Of a DNA stretch of 16,627 bases, positions 1 to 10,333 are shown piece by piece. The first letter of the stretch is position 1. Each line of letters begins with the position of its first letter. The notes beneath the pieces are model-generated. The model had not been told where the DNA came from and ran no database searches. It worked only from the letters and a program-made list of their open reading frames with translations. The stretch lies in contig CAZLYK010000122.1 in the NCBI GenBank assembly GCA_964563495.1, forward strand, positions 1 to 16,627. Reading direction: 5' to 3'. Source of the stretch: CAZLYK01 sp964563495 (lineage in GTDB: Bacteria > Acidobacteriota > Blastocatellia > RBC074). Both the position numbers and the translations under genes were made by a program.

Positions 1-59
<59 letters not shown>

Positions 60-88
60 AAAGGATATTGCCATCCCATCCCGCCGGC

Positions 89-120
89 TGTCAACCGTCG
101 CCGCAGACATTTGCTATACT
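89..120 (+). promoter_or_regulatory. Candidate extended -10 promoter of tlyA
   Basis: TATACT at 115-120 is preceded by TGC, giving an extended -10 (TGnTATACT). The best -35-like hexamer is the weak TGTCAA at 89-94, with a 20-base spacer, which is tolerable for extended -10 promoters. Transcription would start near 127, leaving a leader of about 9 bases before the ATG at 136. That fits the absence of a Shine-Dalgarno sequence there. Inferred from sequence only. Confidence 0.4.
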
Positions 121-135
121 TGCCCGCGGCTCGCC

Positions 136-885
136 ATGAAATCAAAACCCGCTAAAGAACGGCTTGATAAATTGCTCGTCGATCGCGGCCTGGTCGAGAC
201 GCGCGCCAGGGCCCAGGCGCTGATCCTCGCCGGCCAGGTCTTCAGCGGCCAGCAAAGGCTCGATAAAGTCGGCCAACAGGTCTCCAGCGAAATAGAGCTA
301 ACGATCAAAGAGCCCATGCCGTTCGTCAGCCGGGGCGGATTCAAACTCGCCGCCGCCCTGGATCATTTCCAGATAGATCCGAGCGGCAAGACCTGTCTCG
401 ATATAGGGGCTTCGACCGGGGGGTTTACCGATTGCCTGTTGCAGCGCGGCGCGGCACGCGTGGTCGCGCTCGATGTCGGTCACGGCCAGCTCGATTGGAA
501 GATCCGTCAAGACCCGCGCGTAGAGGTCCGTGAAAACGTCAATGCCAGATACCTCTCTTCCGATGATTTCACGGACCGTTTCGATATCGTCGTGATCGAT
601 GTCTCATTCATCTCCCTGACCAGGATCCTGCCGGTCATACCTGCGCTTTTGCAGCCGCGGGCTACGATCATTACGCTGATCAAGCCGCAATTCGAGGTCG
701 GTCGCGAGGAGGTCGGCAAGGGCGGCATCGTCCGGGATGAGGCGGCTCAACAACGCGTAGCCGGTGAGATCACCGCATTCGCGGCCGGCCTGGGCTGGAA
801 ATGCGCGGGAGTGATCGATTCACCGATTCTGGGCGCTGACGGCAATCGAGAGTTCCTCGCCTGTTTTGAGAAGAATCCGGTTTAA
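136..885 (+). CDS. tlyA: TlyA family rRNA (cytidine-2'-O)-methyltransferase
   Basis: This cytoplasmic enzyme uses SAM to 2'-O-methylate rRNA cytidines (C1920 of 23S, and in some species C1409 of 16S). An N-terminal S4 RNA-binding domain spans about residues 8-60 (ERLDKLLVDRGL). A Rossmann FtsJ-like domain follows, with motif LDIGASTGGFTD at 88-99 and LDVGHGQLDW at 112-121. Family catalytic residues line up as K70, D155 (VIDVSF), K183 (LIKPQFE) and E239 (GNREF), each one position after the K69-D154-K182-E238 set known for mycobacterial TlyA. The frame is open to an ATG at 52, but homology begins at MKSKPAKERLDKLL, so the ATG at 136 is chosen (249 residues). The stop codon TAA (883-885) shares two bases with a repeat arm, so the last few residues may be repeat-derived. 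The older name hemolysin A is misleading. Confidence 0.95.
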   Translation: MKSKPAKERLDKLLVDRGLVETRARAQALILAGQVFSGQQRLDKVGQQVSSEIELTIKEPMPFVSRGGFKLAAALDHFQIDPSGKTCLDIGASTGGFTDCLLQRGAARVVALDVGHGQLDWKIRQDPRVEVRENVNARYLSSDDFTDRFDIVVIDVSFISLTRILPVIPALLQPRATIITLIKPQFEVGREEVGKGGIVRDEAAQQRVAGEITAFAAGLGWKCAGVIDSPILGADGNREFLACFEKNPV

Positions 886-896
886 TCCTGTCTATT
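884..896 (-). repeat. Intergenic palindromic repeat, locus A, left fragment of an arm
   Basis: AATCCTGTCTATT is the exact reverse complement of the first 13 bases of the 40-base arm found at 1005, 2873, 6664, 8801 and 11935. It begins inside the tlyA stop codon. The upstream coding bases 875-883 resemble a degraded continuation of the arm. It points away from the arm at 1005, the opposite of the converging arms seen in the intact copies. Confidence 0.75.
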
Positions 897-1004
897 CCTG
901 ATTTGCGCAGGATGAGTAATGCGATATTTTCATTCTGGGCGAAGGCCGTGAGCGTGAAGATCAAAGTCAGCCAGATTGTCAGATGAAATTTCATATTTGG
1001 GAGA

Positions 1005-1044
1005 AATAGACAGGATCGACAGGATTTATTCAGGATTAAACAAG
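1005..1044 (+). repeat. Intergenic palindromic repeat, locus A, full arm
   Basis: A 40-base arm beginning AATAGACAGGATCGACAGG and ending AAACAAG. It has the family pattern of AGGAT cores at arm offsets 8, 17 and 28. Compared with the perfect copy at 6664 it differs at a few positions (C at 13; TATTC for TTTGC before the third core). No converging second arm follows it. Confidence 0.85.
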
Positions 1045-1075
1045 ATATCCATTCGAGCCGGTCTATTTTGCCGTA

Positions 1076-1086
1076 TGGTCAGACCA
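1076..1086. promoter_or_regulatory. Candidate GntR/FadR-type operator upstream of the phosphatase
   Basis: TGGTC-A-GACCA is a perfect 11-base palindrome with a single central base, ending 15 bases before the candidate -35 at 1102. Its form matches the general TGGT-N3-ACCA operators of FadR/PdhR-type GntR regulators. No such regulator gene is in the window, so assignment is inference from the palindrome and its position. Confidence 0.3.
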
Positions 1087-1101
1087 AATAAAAGAGCCGG
1101 C

Positions 1102-1131
1102 TTGTCATCGAGCGGATACACGGATTATGCT
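1102..1131 (+). promoter_or_regulatory. Candidate sigma-70 promoter of the phosphatase gene
   Basis: TTGTCA (1102-1107) is five of six matches to the -35 consensus. It is followed after 18 bases by TATGCT (1126-1131), four of six to the -10. The predicted start near 1138 would give a leader of about 30 bases containing the strong ribosome site AAGGAG at 1158-1163. Confidence 0.45.
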
Positions 1132-1157
1132 TGCGCCTTCATTCTTCAATCCGTCTC

Positions 1158-1163
1158 AAGGAG
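1158..1163 (+). promoter_or_regulatory. Ribosome binding site deciding the phosphatase start
   Basis: AAGGAG with a 5-base spacer to the ATG at 1169. The upstream in-frame ATG at 1127 has no comparable site. Confidence 0.8.
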
Positions 1164-1168
1164 CCAAT

Positions 1169-2872
1169 ATGCACAACACTACGTCGGCCTGCTTGCGCCG
1201 TCAGATTGTAATCTCGCTCTGCGTGATCCTGATGGTCATGAGTTTAGCGTCGGATTCCATGGTCGTGGGTCAGCAACGGCGGCGGGCGGCGCGAGTTTCG
1301 CGGGCTGAAAGCCGGAAGCCGCGGCTGGTCATCGGGATCGTGATCGACCAGTTTCGCTATGATTATTTGACGCGATTCGAATCGCTCTTCGGCGAAGGTG
1401 GGTTCAAGCGGCTGATGGAAGGCGGCGCGGTCTTCACCAACGCCAATTATCTTCACGTTCCGACCTACACGGCCTGCGGGCACGCGACCTTTATGAGCGG
1501 GACCGGGCCCTCGTCAAACGGGATCATCGGCAATGAGTGGTACGACCGCGAAACCGGCAGGCGGGTGACCAGTGTTTCGGACAGCAAGGTCAAGCTGCTT
1601 GGCGGCAAGGAGGGGGCGAGTGGAATGTCGCCGGCGAGGCTGATCGGCTCGACGATAGGCGACGAATTGAAGCTGGCGAGCATAGGCCAGTCAAAAGTGG
1701 TTGGAGTTTCGCTCAAAGACAGGTCGGCGATCCTTCCCGCGGGCAAACACCCGAATGGAGCCTACTGGTTCGATTCAGCCACGGGGAATCTGGTCTCGAG
1801 CACTTATTATTTTTCCGATCTGCCGGAATGGGTCAAGCAGTTCAATCGCGAGCAGCGTCCGGATCGGTTCTTCGGCAAGCGCTGGGAGAAACTGTTGCCG
1901 GAAGCGTCTTATCAACTCTCGACCGCTGATGATGCGGCTTATGAAAGGTCTGCTCCGGGCAACAAGTTCCCTTACACGATCACCGGCGGCGAGCAGAGCC
2001 CGGGTCCGCGATTTTACAGCCAATTTGAAATATCGCCCTTCGGCAACGACTACCTGGCGGATTTCGCCAAAGCGGCAATCGAAAACGAGGGACTTGGCGC
2101 CGATGATGTGGTCGATCTGTTGACGGTCAGCTTCTCGTCGAACGATCTGGTCGGGCATTTCTACGGCCCATACAGCCAGGAGGTTGAAGACGTCACTTTG
2201 CGAACCGATCGGACGCTGGCCGATCTCTTCAATTATATCGACCGTAAGATCGGTCTGGATCGAACGATCATCGTCTTGACGGCGGATCACGGCGTTGCGC
2301 CGGTGCCGGAGCAGGTGCTCGCCATGGGGTATGGCGGTCGAATCGAGCCCAGGGCCGTCACCGACGCCGTGCAGAATGCTCTCAATCAACGTTATGGCGA
2401 AGAGAAGTGGATTCTGGCTTTCGCGAACGGCAACGTCTATTTGGACGAAGCCGCGATCGCGCGTCGTAAACTGGATCTCACTGAGGTCGAGCGCGCGGCG
2501 GCTGAGGCGGTTTTGAGACTGGGCAGCATCGCCGATTGTTTGACGCGCACGCAGCTGATCTCGGGGCATTATCCGCGGACCAAGATCGAGCGCAGCGTGG
2601 CCAACGGTTTTCATCCGCAGCGAAACGGCAACCTGGTCGTCGTCCCGCTGCCCTTCTTCTTTATCGGCGAGGGCGTGACGACGACGCACGGAACGCCGTA
2701 CAGCTATGACACGCACGTCCCGGTGATCTTTTTTGGCGCGGGGATAGCGGCCGGCCATTACCAGGTTGTATCTTCGCCGGCGGACATAGCGCCGACGCTG
2801 GCATCACTGCTGAAGATAGAGACGCCGAGCAACAGCACCGGGAATATCTTGATCGATGGGATCAAAAAGTGA
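1169..2872 (+). CDS. pafA: Secreted PafA-type alkaline phosphatase (phosphate monoesterase)
   Basis: This alkaline-phosphatase-superfamily zinc enzyme hydrolyses phosphate monoesters outside the cytoplasm. An N-terminal hydrophobic segment (about residues 12-28, after RR) acts as signal peptide or anchor. The di-zinc ligands are visible as D60 (GIVIDQ), D326 and H330 (NDLVGH), D373-H374 (TADHG) and H507 (THGTP); the nucleophile is T101 in YTACGH. N122 (GNEW), K183 and R185 (SLKDRSAI) correspond to the N100/K162/R164 set of Elizabethkingia PafA that marks monoesterase activity, with a nearly constant offset of 21-22. The ATG at 1169 is preferred over an in-frame ATG at 1127 because AAGGAG lies 5 bases before it; the product is 567 residues. 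A repeat arm starts directly after the stop. The name is unrelated to the Pup ligase PafA. Confidence 0.93.
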   Translation: MHNTTSACLRRQIVISLCVILMVMSLASDSMVVGQQRRRAARVSRAESRKPRLVIGIVIDQFRYDYLTRFESLFGEGGFKRLMEGGAVFTNANYLHVPTYTACGHATFMSGTGPSSNGIIGNEWYDRETGRRVTSVSDSKVKLLGGKEGASGMSPARLIGSTIGDELKLASIGQSKVVGVSLKDRSAILPAGKHPNGAYWFDSATGNLVSSTYYFSDLPEWVKQFNREQRPDRFFGKRWEKLLPEASYQLSTADDAAYERSAPGNKFPYTITGGEQSPGPRFYSQFEISPFGNDYLADFAKAAIENEGLGADDVVDLLTVSFSSNDLVGHFYGPYSQEVEDVTLRTDRTLADLFNYIDRKIGLDRTIIVLTADHGVAPVPEQVLAMGYGGRIEPRAVTDAVQNALNQRYGEEKWILAFANGNVYLDEAAIARRKLDLTEVERAAAEAVLRLGSIADCLTRTQLISGHYPRTKIERSVANGFHPQRNGNLVVVPLPFFFIGEGVTTTHGTPYSYDTHVPVIFFGAGIAAGHYQVVSSPADIAPTLASLLKIETPSNSTGNILIDGIKK

Positions 2873-2912
2873 AATAGACAGGATTGACAGGATTATTTCA
2901 AGATTTGACCAG
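2873..2912 (+). repeat. Intergenic palindromic repeat, locus B, forward arm
   Basis: A 40-base arm starting AATAGACAGGATTGACAGG immediately after the phosphatase TGA. Its inner half has drifted (AAGATT for AGGATT, ACCAG for ACAAG). A decayed second arm is discernible at about 2940-2963, inside the 3' end of the convergent regulator gene: 2940-2950 matches the inverted arm at 10 of 11 bases. The repeat therefore occupies almost the whole 60-base gap between two convergent genes. Confidence 0.82.
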
Positions 2913-2932
2913 ACGGAGGACCTGTCAGTGGC

Positions 2933-4309
<1,377 letters not shown>

Positions 4310-4401
4310 TGGTTTCTCCATTAACGGATGACAACTGGGAATTTAGGGCCTTCCGGTTCAGGGTGGAAGGATATTTGAAGAGTCGGTCAAACTGCAATGG
4401 C

Positions 4402-6621
<2,220 letters not shown>

Positions 6622-6630
6622 CGTTTAAAA

Positions 6631-6645
6631 GCTAACAACACGCCA
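6631..6645 (-). promoter_or_regulatory. Candidate sigma-54 (-24/-12) promoter of the TPR-kinase-regulator operon
   Basis: On the minus strand TGGCGTGTTGTTAGC fits the TGGCACG-N4-TTGC layout. Invariant GG (6644-6643) and GC (6632-6631) are separated by the required 10 bases, with mismatches only at less conserved positions. The start site would fall at about 6619-6621, on the ATG itself, implying a leaderless message, consistent with no ribosome site. Autoregulation by the operon's own NtrC-type protein would follow. Chance occurrence cannot be excluded. Confidence 0.3.
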
Positions 6646-6663
6646 CCGAATTCGCAAGACGGG

Positions 6664-6750
6664 AATAGACAGGATTGACAGGATTTTTGCAGGATTAGAC
6701 AAGACAAAATCTTGTCTAATCCTGCAAAAATCCTGTCAATCCTGTCTATT
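6664..6750. repeat. Intergenic palindromic repeat, locus C: perfect 41-bp inverted repeat
   Basis: Arms 6664-6703 and 6711-6750 are exact reverse complements over 40 bases. A further A-T pair (6704/6710) extends the stem to 41 pairs around loop CAAAA. Each arm has CAGGATT at arm offsets 7, 16 and 27, so the element carries six copies, three on each strand. It lies between two divergent genes: 42 bases from the TPR start and 60 bases from the metG start. There is no U-tract on either side, so it is not a classical terminator. Confidence 0.97.
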
Positions 6751-6810
6751 TGCCAAATCACGGGGGGGCGTGAAACAATAGACTTTTGTTTTGCAGAAGG
6801 AACTGAGCGC

Positions 6811-8802
6811 ATGAACAAGTTCTACGTCACAACACCGATCTATTACGTCAACTCGCGCCCGCATCTGGGACATCTCTACACGACGTTGATCGCCGATACC
6901 GTCGCGCGCTACAAGCGGCAGCGCGGTTTTGAGACATTCTTTCTGACGGGGACGGATGAGCACGGTCAGAACATAGAGCGCGCGGCTGAGAAAGCCGGCA
7001 TCCCGGTCAAGCAGCACGTCGACGGCATCGTCGCCGAATTCCAGGCGATCTTTCCCGAATTCAACCTGAAATATGACCACTGGATCCGGACGACCGACGA
7101 ATATCACCAGCGCGGCGTGTCTGAGCTCTGGCGGAGAGTCAAAGCCAACGGGTTCATCTACAAAGGCCAATACGAAGGCTGGTACTGTGTTGGGTGCAAC
7201 GGGTTTTTGAGCGAGGACGAGACCTATCCGGGCGACGATGGGACACCGCACTGCAAGATCCACGAAAGGCCGCTCGAACGCCTGGGCGAAGAGAGTTATT
7301 TCTTCAAGCTCTCGGCTTTTCAGGAGAGGCTGCTCGATTATTACGAAGCGCACCCGGATTTCATCCAGCCGGAGACGCGGCGCAACGAGGTGATCAGTTT
7401 CGTGCGCGGGGGGTTGAACGACCTCTCGGTCAGCCGCGTCTCGGTCAAATGGGGGATTCCTGTCCCGGATGATCCAAAGCACACCATGTACGTCTGGTTC
7501 GACGCGCTAACCAACTACATCACCGCGATCGGATTCGGCAATCAGGCTCGCGGCGGCGAGGCGCAATTCAATAAATACTGGCCGGCCGACCTGCAGCTGG
7601 TCGGCAAGGATATTCTGCGTTTTCACACGGTCTACTGGCCGGCTTTCCTGATCGCGGCCGGGATCGAGCCGCCGCGGACGGTCTTCGCGCACGGGATGTG
7701 GTTGTCTGGGGGGCGTAAGATGTCCAAGTCGCTCGGCAACGTGATCGATCTGGGCATTCTCCGCCGGCATTTCACGCCCGACGCCCTGCGTTATTTCTGT
7801 TTGCGTGAGATGGTCTTCGGCAACGACGGAGATTTCACCTATGAAGCCCTGCTCGATCGCGTCAACGCCGATTTGGCCGGAGGTCTGGGCAATCTCTCAA
7901 GCCGGACGTTGACCATGATCGGCCGCTATTGCGACGGGGTCATCCCCGCGCCGGGCAAAGCCGCCGCAGAGTTGGCGGCTCAGGCCCAGGAAGTGAGCGA
8001 GGCGGTCAGGCAGGCGGTCGTCGAGTTTGACCGTGAATTCGACCGGTACAACTTCAGTCGCGCGCTGGAGGCGGCGTGGGCCGCCATCGCCCGCGTCGAC
8101 AAGTTCATCTCCGACGCCAGGCCGTGGGATCTGGCGAAGAATCCCGAACGGCGCGGCGCGCTCGAACTCGTTCTGCACACGGCCGTGCAGACGCTCCGAT
8201 ATCTGACTGTGCTGCTGGCCCCGGTCCTGCCCGAAGCGACTCAGGCGATCTGGGAACAATCGGGTGGGGAAGGTAAGGTCTGCGACGTGGTTCCCGCTTC
8301 GCTCACGTGGGATCAGAGCGGCGGAACCAGGATCAGAGAGGTGCAACCCATTTTTCCAAGATTGGACAAGGCGAAAATTATGGACGAGATCAAACAGGAA
8401 GAGGCCGCTCGAGCGGCGGAAAATATACCGGCTCACGCCCCGGCCGTAGCCGAACCCGTTCCGGGAATCGCGCATATTTCGATCGACGATTTTCTGAAAG
8501 TTGAATTGCGCGCCGGCGAAATCAAGACTGCCGATCGGGTGCCGAAAGCCGATAAACTTTTGCGGCTGACGATCGATCTGGGCGAGCCGGAGCCGCGCCA
8601 GGTCCTCGCCGGAATCGCGCAATATTACGAGCCGGAGAAGCTGATCGGCCGCAAAGTGATCGTCGTCGCCAATCTGGCTCCGCGCAAGCTGCGCGGCCTG
8701 GATTCAGAGGGAATGATCCTGGCCGCCTCGATCGGTGAAGAGGGTCGCCCGGTTCTGGCCGGCTTTCTCGAAGAGGTTCCGAACGGCGCAAAGTTGAAAT
8801 AA
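6811..8802 (+). CDS. metG: Methionyl-tRNA synthetase with C-terminal tRNA-binding domain
   Basis: This enzyme charges tRNA-Met in the cytoplasm. A class I catalytic core carries the HIGH signature as HLGH (18-21) and KMSKS (303-307, exact). The single zinc knuckle CxxC...CxxH is present as C126, C129, C148 and H151, the Thermus-like arrangement. An anticodon-binding helical domain follows. A C-terminal EMAPII/Trbp111-type OB domain (about 559-663; FLKVELRAGEI, KLLRLTIDLG) supports dimerisation and tRNA binding. The frame is open upstream, but ATG 6811 (MNKFYVTTPIYYVN) is where homology begins, with GAAGG 10 bases before it; length is 663 residues. A weak promoter TTGCCA-18-AACAAT (6750-6779) touches the repeat edge. 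The stop TAA (8800-8802) shares two bases with the next repeat. Confidence 0.97.
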   Translation: MNKFYVTTPIYYVNSRPHLGHLYTTLIADTVARYKRQRGFETFFLTGTDEHGQNIERAAEKAGIPVKQHVDGIVAEFQAIFPEFNLKYDHWIRTTDEYHQRGVSELWRRVKANGFIYKGQYEGWYCVGCNGFLSEDETYPGDDGTPHCKIHERPLERLGEESYFFKLSAFQERLLDYYEAHPDFIQPETRRNEVISFVRGGLNDLSVSRVSVKWGIPVPDDPKHTMYVWFDALTNYITAIGFGNQARGGEAQFNKYWPADLQLVGKDILRFHTVYWPAFLIAAGIEPPRTVFAHGMWLSGGRKMSKSLGNVIDLGILRRHFTPDALRYFCLREMVFGNDGDFTYEALLDRVNADLAGGLGNLSSRTLTMIGRYCDGVIPAPGKAAAELAAQAQEVSEAVRQAVVEFDREFDRYNFSRALEAAWAAIARVDKFISDARPWDLAKNPERRGALELVLHTAVQTLRYLTVLLAPVLPEATQAIWEQSGGEGKVCDVVPASLTWDQSGGTRIREVQPIFPRLDKAKIMDEIKQEEAARAAENIPAHAPAVAEPVPGIAHISIDDFLKVELRAGEIKTADRVPKADKLLRLTIDLGEPEPRQVLAGIAQYYEPEKLIGRKVIVVANLAPRKLRGLDSEGMILAASIGEEGRPVLAGFLEEVPNGAKLK

Positions 8803-8866
8803 TAGACAGGATTGACAGGATTTTTGCAGGATTGAACAAGCAAGAACCCTGTCAATCCTGTCTATT
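8801..8866. repeat. Intergenic palindromic repeat, locus D: full arm plus shortened arm
   Basis: The forward arm 8801-8840 is complete and begins with two bases of the metG stop codon. The converging arm is cut to its outer 19 bases (8848-8866), so the stem is 19 perfect pairs (8801-8819 with 8848-8866) with a 28-base loop. About 21 inner bases of the second arm are missing. The element fills the gap between metG and tatD. Confidence 0.95.
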
Positions 8867-8871
8867 AAGTT

Positions 8872-9663
8872 ATGCTGATCGATTCACACGCACATCTGGA
8901 CGTTGGCAACTACGACGCGGATCGCGACGAGGTGATCGCCCGCGCGCGCGAGGCGGGCGTGGAGGTCATGCTTGAAATCGCGGGCAGCGACATCGCCGGC
9001 GGGTCGCTCGAACCCGGGTTGAAACTGGCCGAGGCTTATCCTTTTATTTATGCCGCCGTGGGTGTACATCCGCACGAAGCCTCCCTCTACGATCAGGCTC
9101 TTGAGCAGAAGCTGTTAAAGTACAGCCTCCACCCCAAGGTCGTCGGCTGGGGCGAGATCGGACTGGACTTCTATTACGACAACAGCCCGCGCGAGGCGCA
9201 GCGTGAGGTCTTTCGGCGCCAGTTGGAGCTCGCGCTGGAGCGCAGTCTGCCGGTGATCATCCACACCCGTGATGCGGAAGAAGAGACGATCGAGATTCTA
9301 CGCCGGCACTGGGCGGAGGCGGGCGGCGATCAGTTGGGCGGGATTATTCATTGCTTCACCGGGACCCAGAAATTGGCCGACGCCGCCCTCGGGATGGGGT
9401 TTCATCTCTCATTTTCCGGGGTGCTGACTTTCAAGGCGGCCGAAGGTCTGCGTGAAGTCGCGCGGTCGGCGCCTATGGACAGGCTCTTGATCGAGACCGA
9501 CTGCCCGTACCTGGCTCCGGTTCCTTATCGCGGCAAGCGTAACGAGCCGGCCTTTGTCAAAGAGACGGCCGCGCGGCTGGCGGAGTTGAAAGGCGTCAGC
9601 CTGGAAGTGATCGCCCGCTCGACAAGCGATAACTTCAGACGATTGTTCAGAATCACAGCCTGA
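8872..9663 (+). CDS. tatD: TatD family metal-dependent DNase
   Basis: This cytoplasmic TIM-barrel hydrolase is linked to 3'-5' DNase activity and DNA quality control. Metal ligands of the family are visible: H6 and H8 (DSHAHLD), E95 (GEIGLDFY), H131 (IIHTRDA), H160 (IIHCFTG) and D210 (IETDCPYLAP). At 263 residues it has the usual length. It follows metG, a common bacterial arrangement, and is probably co-transcribed through the intervening repeat. The ATG lies only 5 bases after the repeat and has no Shine-Dalgarno sequence. If the hairpin forms in the message, it would place the ribosome-binding region against the base of a 19-bp stem. Confidence 0.95.
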   Translation: MLIDSHAHLDVGNYDADRDEVIARAREAGVEVMLEIAGSDIAGGSLEPGLKLAEAYPFIYAAVGVHPHEASLYDQALEQKLLKYSLHPKVVGWGEIGLDFYYDNSPREAQREVFRRQLELALERSLPVIIHTRDAEEETIEILRRHWAEAGGDQLGGIIHCFTGTQKLADAALGMGFHLSFSGVLTFKAAEGLREVARSAPMDRLLIETDCPYLAPVPYRGKRNEPAFVKETAARLAELKGVSLEVIARSTSDNFRRLFRITA

Positions 9664-9675
9664 TCGGGACTTAGA

Positions 9676-9704
9676 TTGACAATGCCTGGACATGGCGTTA
9701 CAAA
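9676..9704 (+). promoter_or_regulatory. Candidate sigma-70 promoter of the yajQ operon
   Basis: A perfect TTGACA (9676-9681) is followed after 17 bases by TACAAA (9699-9704, four of six). The start would be near 9711, giving a leader of about 115 bases before yajQ. It sits just downstream of tatD in a 163-base gap, where a new transcription unit would be expected. Confidence 0.5.
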
Positions 9705-9772
9705 TCAGCCTCTATGATCAATCTTCCAAAGGCGGGAAATAATTTCATTCAATCAACCAGGTCGTAAGAGCC

Positions 9773-9818
9773 GGCTAGATCGCTTGGTAGCCTGCTTACC
9801 CCTGGTTCCAGACAGGCT
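9773..9818 (+). promoter_or_regulatory. yajQ leader with alternative short hairpins
   Basis: GGCTA (9773-9777) can pair with TAGCC (9788-9792). The overlapping AGCCTG (9789-9794) can instead pair with CAGGCT (9813-9818), 8 bases before the ATG. The two stems are mutually exclusive. Stems are only 5-6 pairs, so this is a weak suggestion of leader regulation. Confidence 0.2.
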
Positions 9819-9826
9819 TGTGAATT

Positions 9827-10327
9827 ATGGCGCAGCAAAATACATTCGATATTGTATCCAAGATCGACCATGCCGAGGTGGTCAATGCGGTCAATCAGAC
9901 GCTCAAAGAGGTGCAGACCCGATTTGATTTTAAGGGGAGCAAGAGTGGGATCGAGGTAGAGGGGGAGGAGGCGCTGGTTTTGACCTCTGATGACGAGTAC
10001 AAGCTGAAGGGCCTGAACGATATCTTACAGACAAAGTTTGTCAAGCGTGGAGTGCCGCTCAAAGGGTTGACGTATGGCAAGATCGAGTCGGCGCTGGGTG
10101 GAACGGTGCGGCAGCGGGTCACTTTGCAGCAGGGGATCCCGCAGGAAAAAGCCAAAGAGATCGTCAAATATATCAAGGAGACGAAGCTCAAGGTGCAGGT
10201 GTCGATTCAAGGTGATTTCGTTCGTGTGGCGGGTCGCGACCGTGACATCCTGCAAGAGGTGATCGCCGCCTTGAAGCAGCGCGATTTCGACATTGACATG
10301 CAGTTTACCAACTACAGAACAAACTAG
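9827..10327 (+). CDS. yajQ: YajQ family nucleotide-binding protein
   Basis: A 166-residue cytoplasmic protein of the YajQ/DUF520 family, with two ferredoxin-like domains. Family members bind nucleotides or RNA, and in Xanthomonas one binds cyclic-di-GMP. Recognisable segments are NTFDIVSKIDHAEVVNAVNQ at the N-terminus, RFDFKGSKSGIE (about 32-43), VKRGVPLKGLTYGKIE (about 72-87) and the C-terminal DFDIDMQFTNYR. Length and order are standard. It is the first gene of a tight plus-strand unit: only 6 bases separate its stop from the prenyl synthase start, and the synthase's AGGA ribosome site overlaps the yajQ stop codon. The region before its own ATG has no strong Shine-Dalgarno sequence. Confidence 0.95.
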   Translation: MAQQNTFDIVSKIDHAEVVNAVNQTLKEVQTRFDFKGSKSGIEVEGEEALVLTSDDEYKLKGLNDILQTKFVKRGVPLKGLTYGKIESALGGTVRQRVTLQQGIPQEKAKEIVKYIKETKLKVQVSIQGDFVRVAGRDRDILQEVIAALKQRDFDIDMQFTNYRTN

Positions 10328-10333
10328 GACGGT

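Noticed and set aside
4349..4370. Six-pair stem CCTTCC/GGAAGG between the kinase and regulator genes as an attenuator
   Set aside because: Short stem with a 10-base loop and no U-tract; not enough to support a regulatory call.
6664..6750. Rho-independent terminators formed by the palindromes
   Set aside because: No U-tract follows any copy, copy C lies between two divergent 5' ends, and copy D lies inside the probable metG-tatD unit.
6759..6772. CACG/CGTG inverted repeat around six G bases upstream of metG
   Set aside because: Four-base arms are too short, and a homopolymer G run is prone to sequencing error.
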